From Polytrichum commune (taxonomy: Eukaryota > Streptophyta > Polytrichopsida > Polytrichales > Polytrichaceae), in the NCBI GenBank assembly GCA_950295325.1, contig OX485805.1:23793501-23857500 (forward strand): a stretch of DNA of 64,000 nucleotides. Reading direction: 5' to 3'. This document shows positions 12,752 to 23,626 of this stretch, piece after piece; positions within the stretch are counted from its first letter, which is position 1, and each line of letters begins with the position of its first letter. Made by a program: the position numbers and the translations under genes. The notes below the pieces were generated by a model, which saw only the letters and a program-made list of their open reading frames with translations, did no database searches and was not told the DNA's origin.

Positions 12752-12771
12752 TGTGTTGAATTTTGGTTTTT
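11874..12771. other. Intergenic DNA with a poly-G tract and a (GA)n microsatellite
   Basis: There is a G tract at about 12,174-12,200 and a perfect (AG)n run at about 12,720-12,750. Open frames up to 80 codons show no known domain. The (GA)n run lies just before a candidate exon and could be 5' of it. Confidence 0.5.
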
Positions 12772-13452
12772 GGAGGCTCACCAAAGTGCAAGCTGTTGTT
12801 GATAGTGTTGATACTTATGGTTCTCTTCTGGATGTGCAAAAACTATGGTTTGATAGCATGGAAGAAACCGATATGGTTCATGGGTATGAATCAAATCATT
12901 TTTCAATACACATGTGTAAGTAATTCTATGATTCACTACAAGCAGTGTGTCAATGTACTTTGCCGGGTTGCCTTTTTTCTGTTTTGTATGTTGTAGGTTT
13001 CTGCGCAGCTCAAGAAACCATAACATGTAAGTGTCTTCCACTCAGGTGCTTCCATTATTACTGCCTCCCTAATGCACCAACTGTAATTTACACGCAAAGA
13101 CCTAATCACTCTACATGTTAATCGTCATCTGTGATCACCTTAAATTCCATTGCAATTACCCAAGAATGTAGGATTCAACATTATGTTCGTTCTTCCTTTC
13201 TTCTCTGGCAATGTGCTCTCAGATTGTACCAAAAATCTATTCTTAAAAATTGCAGTATCGTATCAGCTTGGCTAGCGGATGCAACTCAATAAGTAAGCTT
13301 AGTGTGTTTGGGGGAGGCTGTGATAGTTCGGCGGCTGTTCGCGGTTGTCTACGTCCTCTTGCAGCAACAGGCGCTGCTGGGCCTAAGTTATCAGGCTCCG
13401 GTCTTCAGTCTCCCAGGGAAGCATCAAAATACAGCTTATCTGGCAATATGTA
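12772..13452 (+). other. Candidate exons of an unrecognised spliced gene
   Basis: Three pieces look exon-like. After a T-rich acceptor (TTTTTGGAG) near 12,775, an open frame reads LTKVQAVVDSV, then LLDVQKLWFDSMEETD and SNHFSIHM, and ends at TGT|GTAAGT near 12,914. A short piece lies between GTTGTAG near 12,997 and CAT|GTAAGT near 13,028. After AAAATTGCAG near 13,256 an open frame reads RISLASGCNSISKLSVFGGG, then SAAVRGCLRPLAA and SPREASKYSLSGNM, and stops at 13,453. The splice sites are good and the amino-acid usage is protein-like, but the phases do not join cleanly in the order read. This may be a decayed gene or an incomplete model. I do not recognise the product. Confidence 0.35.
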
Positions 13453-13624
13453 GAGGCATAACATTATACAGATCCATAACAGTGTTCTGTGGGAGTGACA
13501 TTATTCTGAGGAATATTCTCCACATTTAGACTGCTATTCCTCATTATTTTGAATGTGGGGAATATAACGCAGAATATTGTCAGTCCCACAAAACACTATT
13601 ATGGATCTAAATAATGTTATGAGG
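13453..13624. mobile_element. Foldback element / MITE, 73-bp inverted arms
   Basis: The left arm (13,453-13,526) and right arm (13,552-13,624) are near-perfect inverted copies of about 73 bp with a 25-bp loop. Matched blocks include CATAACATTAT, AGATCCATAA, GTGTTNTGTGGGA and CCCACATT. It starts exactly at the end of the last candidate exon upstream, so the element may have truncated that gene or supplied its stop region. No clear target duplication was seen. Confidence 0.8.
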
Positions 13625-13736
13625 ATTAAGGCTTCAAATTGTTATTATTTGTTTCTTGGTTTTAATAAAGTTTTCCCATACGCCAGATGATGTGTTTTTT
13701 TTTTCTATGTCTTGTTTGGAAAGCGTTAGCTCACAT

Positions 13737-13962
13737 CAGTGATCGGGGAGATTCTTGGGCATACTCGGTTGAGATCCTAGTGTTTGCAAGTCCAACTGGT
13801 TACATGTTGACATCCTTCGGTTTTCCTTTATTAAATTGAGGTATATTCTATAAATTCCTCTAAAATGATTGGTAATTATCCTGCAATCTTGAACTTCAAC
13901 CGGTTATTTCTCAAACTCAACCGGTTCAATTGTAACTAACTGCCAGTTCTCCCGGATCATTG
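13737..13962. mobile_element. hAT-type MITE, 226 bp, with 8-bp target duplication
   Basis: The left end is CAGTGATCGGGGAGATTCT. The reverse complement of the right end is CAATGATCCGGGAGAACTG. The flanks are GCTCACAT (13,729-13,736) and GATCACAT (13,963-13,970), an 8-bp duplication with one mismatch, as expected for hAT elements. The right-hand 30 bp (AACTAACTGCC...) and the left end match the termini of the larger hAT element at 16,976-18,092, so they belong to one family. Confidence 0.8.
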
Positions 13963-13970
13963 GATCACAT

Positions 13971-16069
13971 GCCTCTCTCTAATTAATGCATCTCTGAACC
14001 CTCGTGTGACGAGAGGCCGAAGCCTCAATAGAGGCTTCATCTTGGGTAATCATCTCCAGGTTGTTTCTTTCCAAACCGCATTTTTCGTATATATGAAAGA
14101 ATAAAAAAAAATGGAGTGCCAACTTGAAGCCCTCATGTGGAACCATATGTGAAACTATCTTATTGACTATGGTGTTTTGACAGTGATCATTATGGTTCTT
14201 TCTAGTTCTTCACTACCAGCGTATGAGTCTTAGGCAATCATCTTGCGTCGGTGAAAGAAATATGCAAATTTATCAACTTGGTCAATTTGTAGATTTTTCA
14301 GTGATACAAGATAATAGCCCATGGCTCATGCTTGTAGTGCTTGTAATTGTGCTATGAGGAAGTTGTTGGTCCTTCCCATTGAGGTGTGTGGTAATTGTGG
14401 TGATTGTGCTTTGATCTTGTTCCAGGTTTCGCAAGTGTATCTCTGTATATCTTTAGCCCAATGAGTCTATGTGGATCTCCTCTCCTAGCATGACTCACAA
14501 GCTCAACTTAGGGTAAGTGAAGGGGTGTATCAATTGTTTTAAATCAATTGAATATCTCCACGTGATTCGAGAAATATATATAGATTAATTACTATGTATG
14601 TATTTGTATCCAAGGGCACCCATATTTACATTAGCATAAGGTTATTCAACCAATTTGAAAAACACACTTGAAGAATAAGTTGATTTAATGTGGACTATCA
14701 AGGAGTTGGGAGGAACCTTGTTTTTTCTAACTACTATTAGCCACATTGTTGTGGTGAAGTTAATTGATTTACACACACATGTTAAAAAAATTCAATTTTT
14801 GCCTTGTAAGGTGCTACCTCCACTCTTTGTGGTTAAAGGTGGCGCCAATTAGCTCTACATGAGTGGAGTGGAGTCGCCTAAAAACCGGGACCCGCTTCAT
14901 GGCTCCAATGTTGGGAGTAGCCGGTGAGTTCCATTGTGGGTTGTGGATGAAGCCCAGCCTCCCATCCAAGGGCTCACATCACCTAGGGTTTAAATGGGTG
15001 GGGTGAGTGGTGTCACCACTTTCTCCTCCATTGCAATTCCAATTACTAGGACCTGCCTCATTGGTAATTCCAACTACTAGGACTACATTCCAATTCTTTT
15101 TGGGTATAGAAATGCATTAGGACTTCAAGTGCACGATGTTTCAACATTAATCACCTTCTATGTGTGCATATTGGTTCTATTTGGATGCACATTGATATTT
15201 AAGAGGGTTGGTGTAACACTTGTTGGCCTAAGATGCAGCTAACTGCTTGAAACATATGATATGTGCATGCTTATCCTCTCAAGCATTTGCAAACTAGTTT
15301 GAACTTGGAAGCCTCTAGAGGTTTAATTGCATGGTTCAAATTTTGTATGTGTAGCCAATTTCACTACATAGCCGACTTCCCCCTTACTTTGTAATGTGTG
15401 AAGCCACTTGTAGATTGCGAATATAAATTTGGAACCACTTAATACTATATCTGTGGAGCCATTGTTCACCTTATCAAAGCGTACAAGTAGCCTTGGTTTC
15501 TTCCATGTACAATTAAAAGCTGCCACCCAAATTCACACATAGATTTGGTACATTTGCCAAATACTCCCTTTGGTTCATCTAAATGTAACCACCCTAAACT
15601 CAACAAAAATTTCTCAAGCTCGCCATCTTGACTACTTCTGAATTCAACATGTAGCCAAACGTACTATAAATATATAAAAAAAAATTAAAAGGGAATTGGG
15701 CTTGGGAGAATCATTACTGAATTACTTTTCAAAAATTCAAAGATTCCTTGGAAAGAATATTAAAAAAACTTCACTACATTGTTGGCCTCAAGTGCAAATG
15801 GAGAGACCTCTTATGTGAGAAAATTAGGTTTGACAATAGTGAGCCAAAAAATGATTAATTGGGCCTTTGGGAGTTAATACCCCTTCAGCTAATGAGTTAC
15901 CATTCCCTGTTCAGAGTTGACTTGACACCTTTTGCCATGGTTTTTAAGATGTCCTTGCACAAGCTGTTCAAGACATTGATTCATGTATCAACGTGCACAA
16001 ATGTATCATTGAATGATTGGACAAATGCACTTGAGTTCAGGTTATCAAATGCTTAGTCTAGGAAGTGGT
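13971..16069. other. AT-rich intergenic DNA, no gene recognised
   Basis: Short frames only. About 14,590-14,700 is the second copy of the dispersed repeat at 500-640. No RNA gene or exon was recognised. Confidence 0.45.
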
Positions 16070-16276
16070 TAATCGGTTAAGATCCTAGTGTTTGCAAGTC
16101 CAACCGGTTAATACATGTTGACGACATCCTTCGGTTTTTCTATATCAATTTGAGGTATATTCCATAAATTCCTCTAAAGTGATCCGTAATTCTCCTGAAG
16201 TCCTGAACTTCAACCGGTTATTTCTCAAACTCAACAGGTTCATCTGTAACTAACTGCCAGTTCTCCCTGATCACAG
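16070..16276. mobile_element. hAT-type MITE, second copy, left end lost
   Basis: This is a direct copy of 13,757-13,962: GATCCTAGTGTTTGCAAGTC, ATGTTGAC, CATCCTTCGG, GAACTTCAACCGG and AACTAACTGCCAGTTCTCCC are all shared. The right terminus reads CCCTGATCACAG. The left terminus CAGTGATC is absent, so the copy is truncated or rearranged there. It lies 3' of the sialidase-like gene. Confidence 0.75.
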
Positions 16277-17291
16277 GTGGTAACAAGTCCTAAACTTCCA
16301 AGGCAAGAATTCCAGGGACTGCCAATACAGCTCACAATCTGGACTAAAATATGTACTAAAATATAAGCTTCTATCTACCCAAAGCTATGTGCTCTGTCTT
16401 GGCCAACTGCCACGAGTTGCAAGACTACTGATATAGGGACTGATTGTCAGGGGTGAGGGAAATTTTTATCTAACCTGCAAGCATCTCATCTGGATGATCA
16501 AGGAGATGGTTCAACATTTTATCACACCATTTTTTCACTATGCCCATGTTTTGTGATGATGCAGCACTTCAGTTGTTTCAGAGTCCACAATATCATTCGA
16601 GAGCCTGGGGATGCTCAAGTTCGCTGGGTCGAATAACCACATACTGAACACACCACCACTCACCAGAGTGAGGAATACTCTGGTTTGGAAACAATATTCT
16701 ACAGACCTCAATATATCACTTCCATGTTGTGTAAAATGATTGCTTGTATCCGAAATTTAGAATTAGATAAAATACACTTTTTTGAGCCGAGAAATATTTG
16801 AAGTGCTCAGTCATATCTGTATTGATGGGAACAATGACACTGAGATAGACACACTTCCACTCACCTTGATTTGCGTACGGTTGTAGGTGTAAGTAGCATG
16901 AATGTGCTTGTCAGAAGCCAATATTACTGCGGCGTATGAAAATTCCCCAGTATCATCATCTTCTAGGGTCATGTACACAGTCCGGGGAGTTCTGTAGAGA
17001 AACCGGCTAATTGCCGAGGTTTCTGGAGGTGGCTCGGATTTTACAAATTTTACCCGGAAGTGGCCTAAAGAATGCAAAATTTATCGGTTGATAGCCCCCA
17101 TTTCCTAATGTGTTTAGGCAATTAGCCGGAATTTTTTTTTCCATTTATGCAATTTCCGGAAGGTCTAAAGTGTGGCCGGTTTTATATTTTGGTGGTGGAT
17201 GTGTCATGATCATTTATTCAATTTTTTTTGAATTAATGTGGATTAATTCAATGTGGGCATTCACTCTCCATTTATTGTCATCTAAATAATA

Positions 17292-17343
17292 TCCTTAGCA
17301 GGATTTGAACCTGGCAAAGCCCCTACCATATTAGGGCTAAGGA
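17292..17343 (-). other. tRNA-like fold downstream of hAT coding remnant (copy 1)
   Basis: Read on minus: a perfect 7-bp acceptor-like stem TCCTTAG/CTAAGGA closes the structure. Inside are a hairpin CCCTA-ATATGG-TAGGG and a T-arm-like hairpin CAGG-TTCAAAT-CCTG. The GGTTCAAATCC string fits a polymerase III B box. There is no anticodon arm, so it is not a functional tRNA. The same structure, with different bases, lies after the transposase ORF at 20,952-21,006. Confidence 0.6.
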
Positions 17344-17415
17344 TTTAGCCTTCGAAAAATACAAGCACCACAAAAGGGTCCAAGTATTATTCGGAGGCTA
17401 GTTAGTATTGAAAAG

Positions 17416-17680
17416 TCACGAGATTTGCGTACCATTGCCGTTAGTATCAATTGCCCCAAACGAACAAGGCACATCACTCATACTCACTGTATTAGGAGAA
17501 TTCAAATAAGGAGAAGGATTAGCATACAAAAAACGGTACTTACTGTCTTTCTTCCAAAGTGGGATAGCATCACAAATTATGTCATCTACCTCTTCATATG
17601 GCCCTTCCAAGGCAATTCGCAGCATTGCATCGAGATTCCTACTACCCAACCTATTTCTAACTGACAGATTTAGGGTCCAG
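17416..17680 (-). pseudogene. hAT transposase C-terminal (dimerisation) remnant
   Basis: The minus frame reads SVRNRLGSRNLDAMLRIALE then GPYEEVDDIICDAIPLWKK and YRFLYANPSPYL. It parallels HLDSVMRVAIEGP...ISLWKDSRKFRFLFTNPEKYL at the end of the larger hAT transposase (21,067 region). The 5' nine-tenths of the coding region are missing. It belongs to the 1,117-bp element and shows that this element derives from an autonomous hAT by internal deletion. Confidence 0.75.
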
Positions 17681-18213
17681 GGTGCTTGTTTGTGAAACCG
17701 ACAACGAAAATGGAACCTCCACTACTACGGAGTCAAAGTTGGTTTAGGGAAGCAAGGGGAGCCCTAAGCACAAGCCACTCTAACCCTAAAGGGCCTAAAC
17801 CACAAGCCAACAAAGCATAGTCTCCAACTATGCATAGTATTGAAAACCTTACCTAATATATATATATATTTGGTCGGTTGCCCGCCGTGAAAATAATTTC
17901 TCAATCGGCAATTTTCCATGGATACTCTAGGGCAGCTTCCCGAAATGCCGGCATTTTATTTTTCTAATCGGCCCATTTCCGTAAACCTTCATTTTCTTCC
18001 GGAACCCCTTCCTAAACTTTCCAATTGCATTCGGAAATTCTCAAAATCAACCGGCTAGCTCGTAACTAACTGCCGGCACTACCCGTTCATTGGTCATGTA
18101 GTCACGCCAAGTACCTCCATCATCTTTGGAGATTGCCACTTTGAGGACCCCGCGAGATACAGTATTGTATAATACCAACAATCGCCCGTCATGGAACTTC
18201 ACACCATCAAAAC

Positions 18214-20768
18214 CTAACACATAAGTTCACTTTCTTCATTAAAAAGAAGGATGCGCTTCAGTGCAAAACTATAAAAAAACAAAGGACCTCATAAGCAAGA
18301 ATAGGATGCCACTGGAAGGAGGGCCAACCCAAAAACATGGTTGTAATCACAAGGCCAAGGAAAAGGACTTTGAGCAAAGGTATACATAATGCATAAAATA
18401 AGCTCAACCTGATCCAAAAACGCAAGAACCTGAACTTTGGAGTTTTGTAGACAACTGACCAGAGTTGCAATTTATTAGATCTGTTGGGGTAGTGTAACTC
18501 CATGTGATCCCCTTGCCCAAAGATGAGGCCATGCATATCCTACCAATTCAAATATCCTATGGAAAAAATCCATATATGGGGAAGTATTGGAAATAACCCA
18601 ACGGGCGTGAACCCTACTCTCAAGGATCTGCGGCTCAGAGAAAAACATCCGTATGGGTTGATATTATCTTGAAATTGAAGTCACACTTGTGGAATGGAGG
18701 AATCAATATTTGATGATTTCATTTTTGAGAATCATACAATAAAAATAAAAAATAAAAAATAACATGTAATAGTGTATATCGTGGTCAACCTATATTGAGC
18801 CCAATATGTTATGAGAGTGACAGAAAAATTCGGCAATACATGACAAATATACTACAAATGAAAAGACATTTGTAGGGAATTATCGTGATTCATTTCTCAT
18901 TCAAAATTTATGTTTTACTTGGATTAAAAAATAAAAAATGGATAGATTGCCTAAATTAAGCTCGGTCATGGTTTGCAAAAATGTCTAATAACACAATTGC
19001 ATAGGTACAAATCAATGCCAAAAAAAACCCAAAGTCCCATGGAAACTCCTTGGACATTTAAGGGTTAAGAAATATGATCTGGAATCCTTTGTAATTTCCT
19101 TCAAAAAAAAAATTCTTCATTGTAGTTATATGTACATTTTTGTTGGTGTATACGTTCTAAAAGTCCCTAATTATTGATGATGTAGTAAGTTAGGGTTGAC
19201 CAAGATTGATTGATTCTATAGATGCCCTCTTCAAATTTACATGTAAATCAACCACTGCACATCCAACTCCAAATTAATGGTTGCGGAACTACAACCACAA
19301 GGAGCTTTGGGCAATTTAGCACCTAGGAACATGTGGTAAAACCTAGTGAATCCTTGGGAATATGCCTCTATGCCATCAGGTGACATGAATAGATTTCGTT
19401 TTTGCAATATCACAAGTTGCACCACATTACCGGTACAAAACATGGGGTTGTTTCAAAATTAAGTTTCACACAAATCCTACTTGTGTCACAATGAATTGTC
19501 AAAATTGACCTAACTCATAGCACAAGTTATTACACATTTGACATGACCTAACCTTTGCGTCCAAACCCAATATTTTTGGGGGTCAAACTCATGTTGATGT
19601 CAATAACCCTAGGACCTTGTTTGGACTAGTAATATTGACACTATAATACTAAAAGTATATGTAAGGGAAATTTTCTTTGCATAACATTATTCTAATACAA
19701 CAAGTTGTTTGGTGGGGCCCCTTATTAGTGGGAATGGTTCCCGAATAGTGGCCACATTCAGTTTGAATGTGGAAGATAGCCAGGTTGGCGAGGTGTGCCA
19801 CAACTACTTGGTAGGCCATCTAAATGATGTTATGTGGTCACCCAATGTTGTAGGTTATGACTTGATTTAATTCACCTATTTGCAGTCATGATGCCAATTG
19901 TCCCATGTTTGTTCAGAGATATTTGTTATGACAATTTCACATTCATCCAAGATTCAATCCATATTATAATCAACCTTTGATGAAATTTGATCACATAAAC
20001 ATGCAAATCTATACTAGGAAGTGCTTGACCCACGGGCGTTTCTAGAGTAACTTATGTTTTATGAAACCAAATGATAAAACTCAAAATCTAAAATAATTCA
20101 CCAAAACCATACTTTTCCTTACATCAACACATATTCCATGAGTAAGTAGTCACATTCCCACGTGGCATCTATTTTTAACTATTTTGATTATCCCAATTAA
20201 TGCAAGTGCTACTAATTACCGGAACACTCACTATTTTGCCAAGTCTTTAGATTAGTGAAGGGCTGGAATGTTTTATTGAGTGATACTAAATTCATGAATA
20301 CATGCTCATTTACCACACATTTCAAGAAATTTTGGTGTGTGCTCGAAGGTGCTTGTAGAGTGATAAAAATGATTATATGCAAACACATGCTTATCAGTCA
20401 ACAATGCCAGGATACTTATGTTGGTTACTTTGCTATGAATAAGATATTTAGTGAATAGTTCCAAGATGAACAATGCTTCCCAAATCTTTTGGTGGCACTT
20501 ATTTCACAGTGTAAAAGAAATGTAGTATCGCCTCCACTAATTTCCCACACACACTATCAACACTCCCTCACTATATATGATATTCAGAGTAGTACCTTCA
20601 AGGCTTTAAACAATGGGCTTTGTTTCAAGAATATTCTCCAACACTTACCCATGTTGGAGCTTCTCGGAGCTTCTTCGAGTCAATCAGTTAACGAGGAGGA
20701 TTCATGTGGAGCAGTGTTCGAAAAGTTTTTGAAGTTATTGAGGTTAATTGCCTACCTCTTTAAAAGGG
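18214..20768. other. Presumed upstream intron or flank of the sialidase-like gene
   Basis: AT-rich, with no recognised upstream sialidase exon on minus. Frames such as 18,258-18,536 and 19,237-19,443 (minus) have no known domain. No repeat boundary was found. Confidence 0.4.
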
Positions 20769-20951
20769 CATAGGCTAGTTCCCTCATGGCATAGGTTGCA
20801 TCCTACAATATCAAATTTTTGTAAGTTGAAAATCTTTTGAGTTTTTAAGTTACCCGCCAATTGCCTTCAAAACTAATTTTTAGTAGGTTAAAATCCTTCA
20901 TATCTTTTAATGTTGTAGGCTTTAAATTCAAAATTTGAGTACTAAGTGGTA

Positions 20952-21006
20952 TCCTTGGCAGGAATTGAACCTGGCTAAGCCCTTCACCACGTTTGAAGGC
21001 CAAGGA
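20952..21006 (-). other. tRNA-like fold downstream of hAT transposase (copy 2)
   Basis: On minus the acceptor-like stem is TCCTTGG/CCAAGGA (7 bp, perfect). The internal hairpin is CCTTCA-AACGTGG-TGAAGG, and the T-arm-like hairpin is CAGG-TTCAATT-CCTG. It begins 61 nt after the transposase stop. Compared with copy 1, one acceptor pair changes A-T to G-C and the middle hairpin is re-paired with different bases, so pairing is kept while sequence drifts. Confidence 0.6.
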
Positions 21007-21066
21007 TTAACCAACTCTTTTTTAAAGAGTTGATTTTAATGAAAGGTTGCTAAAATTCAAATGAGT

Positions 21067-23298
21067 TTAAGGGTGAAAGTCCTCACCATCTTCTGATTCA
21101 ACCTCTACTCTTCCTGCAAGATATTTCTCAGGATTAGTAAACAAGAATCGAAACTTTCTTGAATCCTTCCACAAAGATATAGCTTCCTCCAAAATAAACT
21201 CAAAATTTTTGGATGGTCCTTCAATCGCCACCCGCATCACACTATCCAAGTGTGTTGTTGTCATTCGATTCCTTTTCTTTTGCTTGATGGTATTCTGCAC
21301 AGAGAAAGCTCTCTCACAAGTAGCAGTACTAACACATTGGCATCTTGCAATGTCGGCAAGCGTTAGTAGGTTAGGAAATTTAAGTTTCAAAGAAGGACTC
21401 CAACTTATAGATGTCCACAAATCCTCGAAGGTACGATCACTCCATTCACAACTACCTTGCACTTTGAAAGCAAAGAATTCTTGCTTACAAGTTACAACAT
21501 TTACCAATGGAGGATATGTTGTGCCCCCAATATGCTTTTCTTCTCCATAATGTTTAAGAAGCAAATCCAACTGCACAACTCCATAAGAACTCAAGCCAAC
21601 TTGCCTTTGAGGCAAATTAGTAGGGCTTAAAATCTTAAAACAATCAATAAGATCATTGTCAACAAATCTACTTTCTAATGCATCACAAACTGCTTGAGCA
21701 TACAACCTTTGAAAAGACAAAGCAACTTCTAAATCAACCCCACTAGGATCCCGAATCATGTCTACACTATGAAATTTAGACCCTCTAATTTCGCTTGACA
21801 AACGCCTGAGAAATCCACCTGGAGGTCCAAATTTTGGAATTACATGAAATCCTAAAGAGGGATTGAAAGTTTCCTGATTCAAGTCACAATCCTCAACTAA
21901 AAAACACATTCTAATAGTAGCTATTTCACTTTTCACAATGGACCCTAAACAAGAAATATCCACAAGTTTGCATTGAAAATTTTTAGACAATTTGCCAAGC
22001 ATTTATAAAATGTCTGCTAGAAAATAGAGAACATAAATGAACTTGAATTCTCTCAATTTGTCATACAAAACATGAGTTCCGTGAACACTAGAAGAGGAGC
22101 AAGAATCACGCAAATATACCAATATAGACTCTAACGAATCACATAATGTTGTCACAGCTTCAAATCTAAAAAGCCAACGAATTTTGTGATATCTCTTTAA
22201 TATTTTTTGAGCATCGTTCAATTCATCTTGTAAAGCTTGCAAAGCTGATTTCCTTTTAGAAGATTTGTTAAAATGACCAGCCAATGCATTCAATACATGA
22301 TCAACATCCAACGACAATTCTTTACAACTTTCTGTTTTAGAAGCTTCCAAAGCAGCTAGATTTGTTCTGTGAGCAACACAATGGGTAGAGGTAAGAAAAA
22401 GGTTCAACTTTTTTAAAAGTGTAGCCACACTTGTATTCTTACCCACCATGGTAGATGCACCATCAGATCCAAAACCTACACACTTATTCATATCTAAACC
22501 CCAAGTCTTTAAAGCACCAATAAGTAGGTCAAAAATCACACTTGAGCTCTTTTGCCCATCAACAATCCACAATAAACCAAGAAAGCTAGTTGTAACAATA
22601 CCACATTCTAAAAAAGTAGCGAAAATTACAAGATGACCCACAACTGAAATGTCAGTGCTTTCGTCAATCATTATGCCAAAAAATCTAGAATCTCGAATTC
22701 TGTCTAAGATTTGTCTTTGAAGTATAGTAGAAATTGCAAACATCATGTCTACACATGTTTTTTCATGATGATACAACTTTTCAGTTATTGGAGTTTTACA
22801 AAACACAAGCAATTCACACAACGATGCAAACTTGTGGCAAGGAATACATTCTTTTCCTATAAAATAAACAGCCTTAAAGAGTGACATCACAGCCTCGTCA
22901 CATGCACGGTTAGCTTTAGCAACACATTTCTCCAAAGTTTTTTTGCCCACATGTTTAGCATATGATAATTTTTTATGTTCATTGCTTTTAGAATGGTATT
23001 GTAGTGCTGAAACTTTAACATTAGTTGAACCGTCACTTGCATACATAAATTTCCCACCTCCTTCTCTACAAGTTTTGCAAAACACTCTTCCTGACTCTTT
23101 GTTGAACTCTATCCAATCATATAGATCATACCATGCATCTTTCCATTCTTCATTGGCCTTTTTAATGTGATTTTTTTCATCGTTGTTTATAGCTGAAGTT
23201 GATGGACTGATAGCAACATGTTCAATTTCTAATACGGACTCTCTAGGATTTCTCACCCTAACTAACATGTCTGTCATTGTACGTTGACGCTTTGCCAT
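21067..23298 (-). pseudogene. hAT transposase (DUF4371/zinc-finger type) with one internal stop
   Basis: The frame opens with MAKRQRTMTDM and runs 743 codons to 21,067 with one interruption, a TAA at 22,003-22,005 (codon 432), right before MLGKLSKNFQ. An N-terminal TTF/BED-like finger reads FCKTC...ALQYHSKSNEH. The catalytic core has IMIDESTDIS (D212), VGFGSDGASTMVGKN (D279) and TCERAFSVQ (E662), the DDE residues of hAT elements. CVAHRTNLA follows the second Asp. The C-terminal dimerisation block is TLADIARCQCVSTATCERAF with RNRMTTTHLDSVMRVAIEGP. All catalytic residues remain, so the stop is likely recent. It may give two peptides or be read through at low rate. No intron is needed. Confidence 0.85.
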
Positions 23299-23509
23299 AG
23301 CACCCCAAAGACTTCCTCAATACTTATCAAACAAAAAATTCTAGAGGTAGTATTAGAAGAACAACTACTTACAAGAAAATAAAGGCACTTTTAAGAGGTA
23401 TCAATAAATGTGGGTCATATGATAACTACTGTTCAAGATTGAGTTGGAACTAAGGGCATCATTCCATGGGCGAGACTAACTCAATTAATGGTTGTGAAAC
23501 CCACAACAT

Positions 23510-23552
23510 TACACTAAACATTTAAATCACACTACACAAGATGTTTAGTGTA
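23510..23552. repeat. Short palindrome with MITE-like ends
   Basis: TACACTAAACAT and its inverse ATGTTTAGTGTA flank a 19-bp spacer. The ends resemble those of the MITE at 11,576-11,873. It may be an internally deleted relic or a chance palindrome. Confidence 0.4.
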
Positions 23553-23626
23553 GTTCAGAAGCACAGGTCAACAACTTACTGTGATAGGCCTAATAAGCGA
23601 GTGATGCGGCTGGGATCCGAGCCTAC

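Larger units (their letters stand above)
16976..18092 (-). mobile_element. Non-autonomous hAT element, 1,117 bp, inside a coding exon
   Basis: It is flanked by a perfect 8-bp duplication, GTCATGTA, at 16,968-16,975 and 18,093-18,100. Termini are CACAGTCCGGGGAGTTCT on the left and, read inward from the right, CAATGAACGGGTAGTGCC: imperfect inverted repeats that match the MITEs at 13.7 and 16.1 kb. The interior keeps a remnant of the C-terminal dimerisation region of a hAT transposase and a tRNA-like fold. The element lacks most of the transposase and must have been moved in trans. Confidence 0.85.
16593..18213 (-). pseudogene. BNR/Asp-box sialidase-like gene, 3' exons, interrupted by a hAT element
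   Basis: On the minus strand an exon begins after GTGTTAG at 18,213. It reads [20 protein letters not shown] then [18 protein letters not shown], up to the insertion at 18,093. It resumes at 16,975 with [16 protein letters not shown] and [13 protein letters not shown], ending at a good donor AAG|GTGAGT (16,865). The last exon, after TTCAG, spans 16,643-16,593 (YVVIRPSELEHPQALE, stop). The [24 protein letters not shown], DDGxxW Asp-box, EFSYxAVI and [13 protein letters not shown] motifs are those of the plant sialidase/BNR family C-terminus. Removing the hAT element and one 8-bp duplication restores a continuous exon in frame. The visible part is roughly the last 95 residues of a protein that usually has about 350; upstream exons were not found and may lie beyond a long intron or be lost. 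Substrate is unknown in plants. Confidence 0.75.

Noticed and set aside
13737-16276. LTR retrotransposon bounded by the two direct repeats at 13.7 and 16.1 kb
   Set aside because: The repeats have hAT termini and the left one has its own 8-bp duplication, so they are two MITEs; there is no coding sequence between them.
17292-17343. A functional tRNA gene
   Set aside because: The acceptor and T arm are there, but the anticodon arm is missing and the length is only 52 nt.
18258-18536. Upstream exon of the sialidase-like gene
   Set aside because: The hydrophobic translation does not match the expected family sequence and no splice site fits.
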